This document shows, in pieces, positions 12,481 through 20,668 of a stretch of DNA of 21,479 bases (within the stretch, counting starts at the first letter, position 1; every line of letters begins with the position of its first letter). This DNA is from a virus, in IMG/VR virus record IMGVR_UViG_3300046519_000129, positions 1-21,479 of that record; one strand, given 5' to 3'. A model generated the notes under the pieces. The model was not told the DNA's origin. It was given only the letters and a program-made list of their open reading frames with translations, and did not search any database. Made by a program: the position numbers and the translations under genes.

Positions 12481-13014
12481 TCATAGCAGCACCGATGTCG
12501 ACTTACTCCATAGCTTCATTCGGTCAGCTTGACCATTGATACCACCATTGATCCGTCGAGTGATGGTTTCGAATTTTCCGGCGTCCGCCAGAGAACTCAA
12601 CCCCCTACTCGACCAGAACCATGCGGCTGATAGACACGCGTACTGCGGTTGCTCGAGAAATTCCGGATTATTGATCAGGTCAAGACTTAGGGCTTCGCCG
12701 CAAGCTGCATAGTTGGATCGCCCGGTGATCTGGATCAGGCCTCGCCCTCGGAATTTGAAGCCGTCCCCGGGGACGGTATTGCCGAGATCAGCCCGCCCTT
12801 CATACCGGGCTTGTGCGGGAGTCGGCCCCCAAATTTCTCGAACGTAGCGCAATTGGCCGGACTCATGACCCACTTGTGCGATGAAGGCGGCCATACGCTG
12901 GGGCGTATTGATTTGATACTTATCCATGGCCAGGGAAAGCGCATACGCAAAAACGCCGGCTTGTTTGCCGGCGCTCGGGAGGATCTGCAGCAGCTGCTGC
13001 GCTGTGATGGGCAT
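12481..13014 (-). CDS. GH19 (chitinase-type) endolysin
   Basis: This 177-residue enzyme belongs to glycoside hydrolase family 19, used by many Pseudomonas phages to cut peptidoglycan at lysis. The catalytic Glu is in G-H-E-S-G (residues 49-53). The substrate-site region F-R-G-R-G-L-I-Q-I-T-G-R follows, and the C-terminal N-G-G-I-N-G-Q-A-D-R-M motif is intact. The length is normal and no signal peptide is seen, so release would need a holin. The SD GGAG lies about 6 nt before the ATG. It is the last late gene in the window and converges on the moron gene 27 nt away. A strong terminator lies upstream of its SD and another terminator-like hairpin lies inside its first codons. Confidence 0.9.
   Translation of the reverse strand: MPITAQQLLQILPSAGKQAGVFAYALSLAMDKYQINTPQRMAAFIAQVGHESGQLRYVREIWGPTPAQARYEGRADLGNTVPGDGFKFRGRGLIQITGRSNYAACGEALSLDLINNPEFLEQPQYACLSAAWFWSSRGLSSLADAGKFETITRRINGGINGQADRMKLWSKSTSVLL
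12949..12973 (-). terminator. Terminator-like hairpin inside endolysin codons 14-22
   Basis: On the minus strand this is CGCCGGC-AAACAA-GCCGGCG followed by five T: a perfect 7-bp GC stem, a 6-nt loop and a U-run. It lies within the coding region, where two Ala-Gly pairs (GCC-GGC) create the palindrome. It could attenuate endolysin transcription or be coincidental. Confidence 0.4.
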
Positions 13015-13028
13015 ATTTTCTCCAGGCG

Positions 13029-13053
13029 AAAAAAAGCCCGCGACTTGGCGAGC
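13029..13053 (-). terminator. Rho-independent terminator after the second fibre gene
   Basis: On the minus strand this is GCTCGC-CAAGTC-GCGGGC followed by seven T. The 6-bp stem has one T-G pair and the loop is 6 nt. It lies between the second fibre gene's stop and the endolysin SD, so endolysin needs read-through, antitermination or its own promoter. Confidence 0.7.
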
Positions 13054-13069
13054 AAATTGTTCATATCAC

Positions 13070-15112
13070 TTAGAAAGTCATTGATTGTGAGTTTACGAGA
13101 ACATAGGAAAACACAGGTCTTCCTTTAGAGATCCTGAAAACGGTATCGAAGTCCGGTTCCGAGTAACGCTGCGAAACCGACCAACCACCGCGCCACTTGT
13201 AATCGTCTCCAACGCGGTACCCGCCCGCTACTGGGTCGTATGGCAGCGCTGCCATTGTTGCGGCATGGTAGCACTTGGTGTTTGATCCAACGCCCATACG
13301 GATATAGAAGGAGTTCGCGTCGACGTTCCTTCCATCTCCAACTCCATACGCTCTGTCCATCCAAGCAACCAGTTGCCCGGCTGCACCTTGGAAGCTGACT
13401 GCCCAGGCTTTGGGGGCATCGATTTTTTTGCCGGACTGAACACCGGTAGCGAATGCTATGCGCTGTTTTTGCACGCCTTCGGCGAACATGATTGAGGAAT
13501 TGAAGCCCAGCGTAAAACTCTGCGGGCCGTTGTCTTCCCAGATCTGAACCGGCTCGAGTTCATTCAGAATGCATTCAACCGAAATCGACTCCGGGATGAT
13601 TTGAATGTTGAAGCACTGATTTAGTACATACCTTCTGATCGAGGATTCAGGCTCCACCATACCCTCTATCCATGCAGGGTCATCAGCAGCGCCAGAGAAG
13701 TTGTAGGTAACACCTCCGTAAACGACTGACTTCGAGTCAATGGTGTTCGATGCCCTCACAGCGTTGACCACTGAGATTCCGATCTCACTGCAGAACCCAT
13801 AGCTGTCTACGCCACCATTGATGACTTGGCCGCCTATGTAGATCTTGAACAGCATATTTTTTGCTGTTCTATAGCCATTTGCGCCACCCCCTGCTCCATG
13901 GTTGCCGCTAGAGTAGTTTAGCGCCGCGCTGTCGACATTCCCGGTTAGAGCCTTGATTTTGATTGGTGGTAGCCAATCACCCGTTGTCTCTACGGCGGTC
14001 ACCCAACCCTGAACGCCATCATCATCGCGGTACTCGATCTTTTTGATGTTCGGGATATTGTTATAGTTGCTGATGCCTAACGTAACTCTGAATAGGCGAA
14101 CGCCAGATCGATACGTGTATTGGAGTGTTTTGGTGCTGGCGACGTATTCGTAATAGAGCGTGCCGCTGTTTAGAACCGAGAACTTCTCAGTTGTCGATTT
14201 CGGGATAAGTGCTGCCTCTGACACCGTCCATGACCAGGATGCAGGCTTGGTGGCGTTTTCAAAGTTTATTGCGGTCCCATAAGGAGTGGTGATTTTTGAG
14301 GTATCAATAGTCAGAACCACGCAAACACCAGGGTCCAGCTTAGAAGCGATGAGGCGAGCCTGAACAGTGCCGTCCCTTACGAAATCATCAACTATTGAAG
14401 TCCCGTCTACGCAATTTTCACGCACGGATGCAGTTGCGTAGGTGCCTTTTTTATACTTATAAACGAATATACGATCTTTGTTTGTCTCACCAAATGCAGA
14501 CGAACCGTTCCCAAAATACCCAAACCGATACACATAGCCGGGGTCAGCATTGATTATTTTCAGATCAACGAGAAAATCATTAAGTTGAAAGCTCACAGCG
14601 CTTACAGCGCCATCCCGCACCGCTGGATTAAGAGGGTGATTCTTTCCAGAGTTAACTGTCAGCTCATCAATCGAGGCTGACGGATACTTCGCCAGCAATG
14701 TGCTTGCCGAGGCACTTACTCGACGGTAAACAGATGCGGCGATGTACCCTGAGCCTTGTACGCTGAACGCTTGCCCATCGGCAACTGCTGCACGCCCCAA
14801 AGGTTCGGTAGCATATAGCGGGCCCACTGCCGCCATCGCGGCATCGAGAGCCAGTTGAGCCGCATCTGCAGACGACTGAGCGCTTTCGACGGCATCTGTA
14901 AGGTTGACCACCCCAGAATCCACCGCTTCATCCACGGCGAGAGCTCCATCTTCCTGGAGCTTCAGAATGACCTGCTTCAGGTTTGGGATAGCGCCGGAGT
15001 CGGTAGGGATCGGAGCGGCCACAACCGCGTCATTCGAGAATCGCGAGATAATATCGCTGCCGATCTCGGCCTTTACCGTGGCGATCTCAAGCCGCTGGGT
15101 CTGGTCAGTCAT
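13070..15112 (-). CDS. Putative second tail fibre / receptor-binding protein
   Basis: This encodes 680 residues from the ATG at 15112. The ATG six bases upstream (15118) is only 1 nt from the AGGA SD, whereas 15112 lies 7 nt away, so 15112 was chosen. Residues about 50-95 are Ala/Asp/Leu-rich and look like a trimeric coiled-coil stalk. Residues about 98-140 (starting L-Y-A-T-E-P-L-G-R) resemble segments seen in phage tail fibres. The remaining part is a beta-rich Gly/Ser/Thr/Asn/Val region without a recognised enzymatic motif. The gene is AT-richer than its neighbours, typical of host-range genes that move between phages. Tail fibre or tailspike is the best guess from composition and location. 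A capsid decoration protein is possible. Confidence 0.68.
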   Translation of the reverse strand: MTDQTQRLEIATVKAEIGSDIISRFSNDAVVAAPIPTDSGAIPNLKQVILKLQEDGALAVDEAVDSGVVNLTDAVESAQSSADAAQLALDAAMAAVGPLYATEPLGRAAVADGQAFSVQGSGYIAASVYRRVSASASTLLAKYPSASIDELTVNSGKNHPLNPAVRDGAVSAVSFQLNDFLVDLKIINADPGYVYRFGYFGNGSSAFGETNKDRIFVYKYKKGTYATASVRENCVDGTSIVDDFVRDGTVQARLIASKLDPGVCVVLTIDTSKITTPYGTAINFENATKPASWSWTVSEAALIPKSTTEKFSVLNSGTLYYEYVASTKTLQYTYRSGVRLFRVTLGISNYNNIPNIKKIEYRDDDGVQGWVTAVETTGDWLPPIKIKALTGNVDSAALNYSSGNHGAGGGANGYRTAKNMLFKIYIGGQVINGGVDSYGFCSEIGISVVNAVRASNTIDSKSVVYGGVTYNFSGAADDPAWIEGMVEPESSIRRYVLNQCFNIQIIPESISVECILNELEPVQIWEDNGPQSFTLGFNSSIMFAEGVQKQRIAFATGVQSGKKIDAPKAWAVSFQGAAGQLVAWMDRAYGVGDGRNVDANSFYIRMGVGSNTKCYHAATMAALPYDPVAGGYRVGDDYKWRGGWSVSQRYSEPDFDTVFRISKGRPVFSYVLVNSQSMTF

Positions 15113-15181
15113 TTGCATTTCCTTGAGGCGAATTTTATGAGCGCGACCAGGTTTGGTCCGCGAAAGATTTCGGGTGGGGGG

Positions 15182-16792
15182 TTACAGCCAGTTGCTGGAG
15201 AAAAATTCGCCGCCGTTGCTGATCAATATGTCGGCGACCGCGTCGAAGATGGTGTCGATCTGGTCGTCGTGCGCGTGGGTGTCGTCAGCCGTGAAGGCCG
15301 AGGCTTCCGTGAGGAATGGTGCGACCCAATCGGTGGTGGCGACGATCTCACCGCGGTGGTCGCGGACGTGATCGATCTTGCAGCCTTGGTCGTCGTAAAT
15401 GGCTGGCACGAATACCCGGCCCGACTTGAACCATGGCACAGCATCCATGCAGCGGGTAACCTTGTTGGCTGCCGGGCCGCGCGGCTGCGGCTCGATCGGG
15501 ATTGAACCTTTCTTGCTGATGGTCTGGATCAGGCCGGTGCCGCTCGACTTGTCCTCGACGCGCATGTAGCGCAAGGCGGCCGGGCGGAACGGGTCCCAAT
15601 CCTTCCACTTCTGCCAAACACGCAGAGCTTCGGTCTCCAAGTCGCCGGCGTCCCACTTCCCGCGGTTCACCTCGATGATGTACAGGTTGCCGTCGACACC
15701 CAGGCCGCAATGACTGAAAACTGAATAGTCGTGTTGCTCGCCGGTCTTCTGCGCGGTGTCGACGTACACGCCGCGCCAGACAAGGAAAGGCAATTGCTGA
15801 TAGGTCTTGAACCAGTCGGCATCGATCATGCCGCCGCTCAGTGCCACCGGCTCCTGCTGGTACTGGCTGACCATTGTGTAAGGGTCGCGATCCCACAGCG
15901 CCATCAGGTCGGCGACCGTCTCCTTGGCTGGCCAATAGGACCAGTATTCGACACCGCCACGGACTATTGATGGACCGCTAAAAACGTCACGCTCGGCGTG
16001 CTCGCGGATCTCCGGGGGCAGGCCTTCTATATAGTCACGGGTGACCAGGGCCGGGACTTTGATGTGGCTGAAGTCCAGGCCCATGCCGCCTTTGAGCAGA
16101 AAGCCCGACACGTCGTCCGTGTGCAGGCGCTGCTGAGTGCAGATGACCGGTGTGTCCGGCGATGCCCGCCGGCTGCGCAGAGTGTTGGTGACAATCCGCT
16201 GAGCCTTGGCCCGCATGGTTGCGCTGAATGCGCTGTCGGCCTTCTCCGGGTCGTCCAGGTTGATGAACCCGGTGAAACCTTCGGAGATATAGCCGCCACG
16301 CACACCAGTGATCTGTCCACCGGTGGAGCGACTGAATATCTGGTGTTTGTTGCGCCCGTTCTCGTCGGTGATGATCCAGTTGGCCACGTCCGCCTTACCC
16401 AACTCGCACGGCCAGAGCTCCTGATACTCGGAGCTGGTGATGATCGACTTGATGCGGTTGGAGTTCTCTTCGACCAGCGATTTCGAGTAGGACACGCTCA
16501 GGTTGCGCGTACGGTCGAACTTGGTCATCACGTAAGCAGGCAGGTGGATCGACCAGTATTCAGTCTTGGTGCCGCCCGGGGGCATGTTGAAAACGACGTT
16601 TTTAAGCTCGCCGGCCAGCACCTGCTTGGCCGTGTAGTCCATGTAGCGGTGGTGCCAGTTGCAGAGAAACTTCATTCCCTGGTTGATCTGGAAGAAGACG
16701 CGCATGAAGGCAAGCGGGGAATGCTCGCTGATCAGTTTTGACGCTTCCTTCTCCTCTCGACTCATCGAATCCCAGTCGAGAAGCGCACTCAT
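15182..16792 (-). CDS. terL: Terminase large subunit
   Basis: This 536-residue protein is the ATP-driven motor and nuclease that packages DNA into the procapsid. The N-terminal ATPase has a P-loop variant P-P-G-G-T-K-T (71-77) and Walker B-like I-N-L-D-D (177-181). The C-terminal RNase H-like nuclease has D345 (Y-V-D-T-A), E413/D414 (R-V-E-D-K-S-S) and D509/D510/D513 (H-D-D-Q-I-D). The P-loop lacks the classical G-K-S/T spacing but keeps Lys-Thr. The ATG overlaps the terS stop by ATGA, so they are coupled. The position after the tail fibre genes is unusual, as terminase normally opens the head module. Confidence 0.92.
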   Translation of the reverse strand: MSALLDWDSMSREEKEASKLISEHSPLAFMRVFFQINQGMKFLCNWHHRYMDYTAKQVLAGELKNVVFNMPPGGTKTEYWSIHLPAYVMTKFDRTRNLSVSYSKSLVEENSNRIKSIITSSEYQELWPCELGKADVANWIITDENGRNKHQIFSRSTGGQITGVRGGYISEGFTGFINLDDPEKADSAFSATMRAKAQRIVTNTLRSRRASPDTPVICTQQRLHTDDVSGFLLKGGMGLDFSHIKVPALVTRDYIEGLPPEIREHAERDVFSGPSIVRGGVEYWSYWPAKETVADLMALWDRDPYTMVSQYQQEPVALSGGMIDADWFKTYQQLPFLVWRGVYVDTAQKTGEQHDYSVFSHCGLGVDGNLYIIEVNRGKWDAGDLETEALRVWQKWKDWDPFRPAALRYMRVEDKSSGTGLIQTISKKGSIPIEPQPRGPAANKVTRCMDAVPWFKSGRVFVPAIYDDQGCKIDHVRDHRGEIVATTDWVAPFLTEASAFTADDTHAHDDQIDTIFDAVADILISNGGEFFSSNWL

Positions 16793-17238
16793 AGGCGATC
16801 AAGCACAGATTCGAGGGTTTTCTTGTCCACCGTGACGCGCGACTTCGTTTCGATGGCGCCGCCATTCTTGCCGGTGATTTCAACGATCTTCTTGTCCAGG
16901 CCTAGAAGCTTGGCCTTGCCCATGGTGGCTGATACGGCGGCGGAGGCTTGTGGAGTCTCGGCGGACAAGGCCTTGGACCGCGCCTCTTCCAATTCGGCCA
17001 GCAGCGTATCGACGGTGATGTTGTGCCTGTCCATGACGGCTTCCCTTAGCTCGGCGATCCGGGCCTGAACCTGCGGCTTTTGCAGGACGATCCAGCTCTC
17101 TCGAGCGGCTGTTTTCTCTGCCATGTTGGTGACGTTGTAGGACCGACGATAGGCCTCGGAAGCGTTATTCGTCTCCATGTAGACGAGGCAAAACGCCTCC
17201 ATCTTGTCCGTGAAGCGGCGCTTGCGAGGCCTTTCCAT
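16789..17238 (-). CDS. terS: Terminase small subunit
   Basis: This 149-residue protein recognises the packaging site and recruits the large subunit. The ATG at 17238 was chosen, with AGGTG 6 nt upstream; the frame is open further upstream (to 17730) but that runs through other late genes. Residues about 9-50 carry the small-subunit pattern (F-T-D-K-M-E-A-F, then N-N-A-S-E-A-Y-R-R, then A-A-R-E-S). This is the N-terminal helix-turn-helix unit of the Terminase_2 type. A helical oligomerisation region and a basic C-terminus follow. It overlaps terL by 4 nt. Confidence 0.87.
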   Translation of the reverse strand: MERPRKRRFTDKMEAFCLVYMETNNASEAYRRSYNVTNMAEKTAARESWIVLQKPQVQARIAELREAVMDRHNITVDTLLAELEEARSKALSAETPQASAAVSATMGKAKLLGLDKKIVEITGKNGGAIETKSRVTVDKKTLESVLDRL

Positions 17239-17246
17239 ATCTGCAC

Positions 17247-17438
17247 CTAAGGGTTGATGAGTTTCCACTTGTAGCCGACCCACTTCGGCATCTTGCCGCC
17301 GGTGAACAATGGCGGTTTGACCTCGGTTGTTCGAGCAGGCAGAAGCCAGTTGCCAACCACCACCGGGTCGGCATCGGCCAGCGTCTCGCCCATGTACCAG
17401 CCGCTTTCGTCGTATTGGTAAACAGTCTTTTGGCTCAT
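17247..17438 (-). CDS. Small tail-fibre-assembly-like protein
   Basis: This 63-residue protein starts in an ATGA overlap with the tail-collar gene stop. It contains Y-Q-Y-D-E-S-G-W-Y-M-G, N-W-L-L-P-A, and a C-terminal W-V-G-Y-K-W. This pattern is found in short proteins encoded next to phage fibre genes and in the N-terminal part of fibre assembly chaperones. It is followed 8 nt later by terS. The chaperone role is inferred from position and pattern. Confidence 0.65.
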   Translation of the reverse strand: MSQKTVYQYDESGWYMGETLADADPVVVGNWLLPARTTEVKPPLFTGGKMPKWVGYKWKLINP

Positions 17439-18388
17439 AGGTATCGAATCCATCGAACTTGCGCGAGGTTGGTTGAGCGGGCTTCGGCGCCGCCATTGGA
17501 GCCGATGCTGATCGTGTGGCTGTGTGAGCCGGCCGGCTGAACAGCAATCCCGTGAGCGTGATCGCCCACCGGAGTGCTAGTGAAGGTATTCGTGCCATCG
17601 CTTTCTTGGTCGCCAAACACGGCGTTGCCGCCTGACGGAACAAAGGCTGCCGTAATTCGCTCGCGACTGATTGCGGTGTCGTGCGCGTGCCCGCCAGCTC
17701 CAGCGCTGCTGGCGCTGTGATTGTGATCACCTATGTTCGAGCTGCTGGCTGAGTGAGCGTGCGCCAGGTTCTGACTTGCTTGCGGCGTATTGCTAAGCGC
17801 TCGCCCCTGGTCAATTCCGCGCCCTTCGTCCAAGACTCTAGGAAACATCGCGCGCCAATCAGGTAGTCGAAACTGCGTGCTCAGCTCGCCGCCGACGTTG
17901 TACGTCGTGCCTATTTTTGCGAACAACCTCGGATAGGCCGCACGCAGCAGCACTGCGCCATGGCATTTAAGCCAGCCGGCATCCGGAACATCGTTATGCG
18001 CGACGTCCTTGTATTCACCAACGCTGAAACTTGAGTAAAGGCTCGAACCAATCAGCCGCCAGTTGGCCTGGCTGCTGATTGGGGTGTTTCCTGAGTTGTT
18101 ATTCGTGATCGACTCGTAGTAATTGCCATCACTGGCTAAACATGGCGCTCCAGATGCATACACCGCTTGCGGGTGCCAGGACATGGCGCCGCGGCGCTCA
18201 AGATCCTGCAGGGCCGTATCAACCCGGTTGTGCCACCAGTTTTCCTGCCCAGCCGGCGGGGCGTCCTTGTCTTGCCCACCCTCCCAGCCCATCGAAAGGC
18301 GAACGTCGCCAGGGGCCTTGAAAGAGTTAAGGCTGTCCTCGGTTTCCACGCCCTGGGCCCAGCGCGTATTGAAAGGCTGTCGTGCCAT
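17435..18388 (-). CDS. Tail collar/fibre protein with HxH motifs
   Basis: This 317-residue protein has an N-terminal baseplate-attachment region. A phage tail-collar domain follows at about 119-195 (G-W-L-K-C-H-G, then Y-P-R-L-F-A-K-I-G, then F-R-L-P-D-W-R). The C-terminus is Gly/Ser/His-rich with five or more H-x-H pairs (residues 210-212, 222-224, 234-236, 277-279, 289-291). In trimeric fibres of the T4 type, H-x-H pairs bind iron along the axis. It is likely a short fibre fixed to the baseplate. The TAATG overlap with the DUF2612 gene and ATGA overlap with the assembly-like gene show tight coupling. Confidence 0.88.
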   Translation of the reverse strand: MARQPFNTRWAQGVETEDSLNSFKAPGDVRLSMGWEGGQDKDAPPAGQENWWHNRVDTALQDLERRGAMSWHPQAVYASGAPCLASDGNYYESITNNNSGNTPISSQANWRLIGSSLYSSFSVGEYKDVAHNDVPDAGWLKCHGAVLLRAAYPRLFAKIGTTYNVGGELSTQFRLPDWRAMFPRVLDEGRGIDQGRALSNTPQASQNLAHAHSASSSNIGDHNHSASSAGAGGHAHDTAISRERITAAFVPSGGNAVFGDQESDGTNTFTSTPVGDHAHGIAVQPAGSHSHTISIGSNGGAEARSTNLAQVRWIRYL

Positions 18389-19047
18389 TAGGCTAAATCT
18401 CCAGGGAGGGTGACGTTTGCGAAGGTGTAAATGCGTGACGAGGTGTACTCGACGCCTCCGATGTTGGTCGGCAGGACAAATATCGAGTTGAGTCTTACGC
18501 CTTGTGGACGCGGGATGATGTCGAAGTTGTAGAGCAGGTACTCGGTCGTGTTGTCCAGTTCCGAGGCGATGCCTATATCAAATGATCTGTCGCCGTTATC
18601 AACCAGCGCTGTCACCTTGATTCCGATGATCATTTCGACCAGCTGGATGATGCTGTCTGCGGTGCCGTCGCTGATGTTGCGGGCGATCTTGGCCTTGATC
18701 AGCTTTCGGTACAGATCGTTATTCAGTGGCGCGTCAACCATGGCGCCATCGCCGATATAAGGCGAAATGTTGTAGTTGGTGTAAGTATCGTTGCCCCCGT
18801 AGCCAAAAACGTCATACGCAGCGCCGCGCAGAATTGGCCGGGGAATCCCAACGATTCGCCCGATGATGTCTAGACGCTCGCCGGTTGCGGTGTCGACGTC
18901 ATAGCTGTCGTAGATCTGACTCAGTGGCGCTTCCAGGTGCTGATTGGCGATCTCGGGCGTTATCGTTAGCCATCGCTCCATGCGTGGCTTGTCTCGGTAT
19001 TCGTTGATGATGCGCGACCTGGATCGCGCGACGTGATCCATGATCAT
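18388..19047 (-). CDS. DUF2612 baseplate-associated protein
   Basis: This 219-residue protein matches the DUF2612 pattern, seen in I-Y-D-S-Y-D-V-D-T-A-T-G-E-R-L-D-I-I-G-R, then G-I-P-R-P, then L-Y-R-K-L-I-K-A-K-I. Such proteins occupy the place of gpI-type baseplate wedge components between baseplate J and the tail fibre in contractile phages. It starts in an ATGA overlap with the baseplate J stop, and a second ATG two codons in is less likely. A role as wedge-to-fibre connector is inferred from gene order. Confidence 0.85.
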   Translation of the reverse strand: MIMDHVARSRSRIINEYRDKPRMERWLTITPEIANQHLEAPLSQIYDSYDVDTATGERLDIIGRIVGIPRPILRGAAYDVFGYGGNDTYTNYNISPYIGDGAMVDAPLNNDLYRKLIKAKIARNISDGTADSIIQLVEMIIGIKVTALVDNGDRSFDIGIASELDNTTEYLLYNFDIIPRPQGVRLNSIFVLPTNIGGVEYTSSRIYTFANVTLPGDLA

Positions 19048-20303
19048 GGCGTCACCGTCACTACGATATTGTCGGCATCAAAGGTGGCGAGCTGGGCAAT
19101 CGTAGGCTGAATCGGCGTCAATCCCTGTGCGCCGGCGCTCAAGCCTATCGTGAGCGTGACGATGTAGCTGTCGCCATACTTGCCAAGCACTTTGTTGACC
19201 GGCGTATAGAGTCGGCCAACCGGTACCACTTCGCCGATGTCATAGCCGTTTTTATTAAAGCCGATCGTTGATTCGCCAGAAAACAGACCTTTCGTAGAGT
19301 CGGCCACAATAGCCTGCTGAATCTGCGCGGCGATGTCGCTCGGAAGATCGCCTTTTTTCTTCACGTTGACGGCTACATAAACCGCCAAGCCGGCAGCGCG
19401 CTGGAATGTCATAACAGCTTGATTGCCGGTGACCGAAGACGTCACGTCGACCTTGACGCCAGTAGAGCCTGGTGCATCCACCCACGTATCGGTTTTGTTG
19501 TTGTAGCGCGGAAACATCGGAGTGCCTGGGTTGTGCTTCTCGTACATGGCCAGGCCGATGCCTGCATCCGACCCACCATTGACGATAACGGCGATTCCGC
19601 AATAGGGAACCCCGTCAGCGTCGAATGGGCTGACGCTGGTATTTTGCAGAACCACAACGTCAGTCACGCCGGGCACGTTTGCGATATTGCCGATCATGTT
19701 GTCGAGCATGTTGCTGCCGGCCAATGCGACCGAACGATTTCGGCGCGCACGAAACTCCTCGTCCGACTCGGCGTCGTCGCCAGGCGCGGCTTCGGAATTG
19801 GTGACCGATGACCAGCCTGGGAACGGTGTGCCGATGATGGTCAGATCGCCAGCTGAGGCCAGGACTCGGCCCGGGGTTGAGCAGGTGGCAAACCCCGTAG
19901 CCGTCATGCCGACGCCGATGACGATAGCGGCCGTGGTCAGCCATACGGTGTTATCGACCCGGCTGCGAACTTGAGAGAGCGCAGGAATAACTGTGCCAGC
20001 CTGCCCCGCTACCGTGATTGGCGCTACAGAGCTGGTCGCTTCGCGGATTGATACGCCGGAAATCTTGCCAATGTTGCGCAAGGCCTCGCCGGTTGAGCTG
20101 TCCGGGTCTTTGCTTTTGAACGCGGCGACAGCCAACTCATCCAGGTTCGCCAGCAGTTCGGCGTCGACACCAATGCGCTGACCGTCCGGCGAGTCAGGCT
20201 CGATGTTCCAGTTCGGATCAATCGCCAGCGTTCTTGTTTTGATGTCGGCCAGGTACTCGTTGAGCGATCGCCCAGTGATGCCTTGATCGGTGATTTCTGC
20301 CAT
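19044..20303 (-). CDS. Baseplate J-like protein
   Basis: This 419-residue protein is the gpJ/gp47-type baseplate wedge component. The ATG at 20303 was chosen because it overlaps the previous stop (TAATG); the frame is open further upstream to 20543 but overlaps the preceding gene. The N-terminal region has L-A-D-I-K-T-R and D-P-N-W-N-I-E-P-D-S-P-D-G. The core has E-A-A-P-G-D-D-A-E-S-D-E-E-F-R-A-R-R, typical of baseplate J. The C-terminal part is beta-rich. It sits between the gp25-like and DUF2612 proteins, as expected for a baseplate operon. Confidence 0.92.
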   Translation of the reverse strand: MAEITDQGITGRSLNEYLADIKTRTLAIDPNWNIEPDSPDGQRIGVDAELLANLDELAVAAFKSKDPDSSTGEALRNIGKISGVSIREATSSVAPITVAGQAGTVIPALSQVRSRVDNTVWLTTAAIVIGVGMTATGFATCSTPGRVLASAGDLTIIGTPFPGWSSVTNSEAAPGDDAESDEEFRARRNRSVALAGSNMLDNMIGNIANVPGVTDVVVLQNTSVSPFDADGVPYCGIAVIVNGGSDAGIGLAMYEKHNPGTPMFPRYNNKTDTWVDAPGSTGVKVDVTSSVTGNQAVMTFQRAAGLAVYVAVNVKKKGDLPSDIAAQIQQAIVADSTKGLFSGESTIGFNKNGYDIGEVVPVGRLYTPVNKVLGKYGDSYIVTLTIGLSAGAQGLTPIQPTIAQLATFDADNIVVTVTP

Positions 20304-20668
20304 TAGATAACCGCCTGCACATAATTGATATCGGCGCTGTCGCCCGAGCTGCTGACGATTGACGCGCTCACGGTGAGCGTCCGCGTAGCGATGTCCGAGG
20401 TCACGCTGAAAGCCGTCATGCCGGCGCAGCCTGGGGTCAGCAGGATTCGGCGACGGATCACTGATTCGCGCGATGCCAGGGCCGAGCCTTTGCCGAGGAC
20501 GCTGCCGAACCAGTCGGTACCGTCGGCGGTGTCGAGGAACCACTCGCCCAGGAAGAACTTGAGGCGTGTCAGTACGTTCTGCGCGACCTCTTCAGCGCTG
20601 TAGCCGGTCAGGAATTCCTGCGAGCCCAGGGCCAGATCTCCGTCAGCGTCCAGTTTTCGTACCGTCAT
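20303..20668 (-). CDS. gp25/W-like baseplate wedge protein
   Basis: This 121-residue protein starts in an ATGA overlap with the spike gene. It has L-T-R-L-K-F-F-L-G-E-W-F-L-D, then G-T-D-W-F, then V-I-R-R-R-I-L. This matches small baseplate proteins that sit between the spike and gpJ in contractile phages, analogous to T4 gp25 and P2 gpW. The product probably links wedge and sheath. The family match is from memory of these motifs and gene order. Confidence 0.78.
   Translation of the reverse strand: MTVRKLDADGDLALGSQEFLTGYSAEEVAQNVLTRLKFFLGEWFLDTADGTDWFGSVLGKGSALASRESVIRRRILLTPGCAGMTAFSVTSDIATRTLTVSASIVSSSGDSADINYVQAVI

Noticed and set aside
12454-13069. Holin or spanin next to endolysin
   Set aside because: No small frame with paired membrane segments was found on the minus strand beside endolysin; the two-TM protein at 11581 is on the other strand and far larger than a holin.
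15998-16741. Plus-strand 247-codon frame opposite terL
   Set aside because: It is antisense to a gene with clear ATPase and nuclease motifs. No SD or domain.
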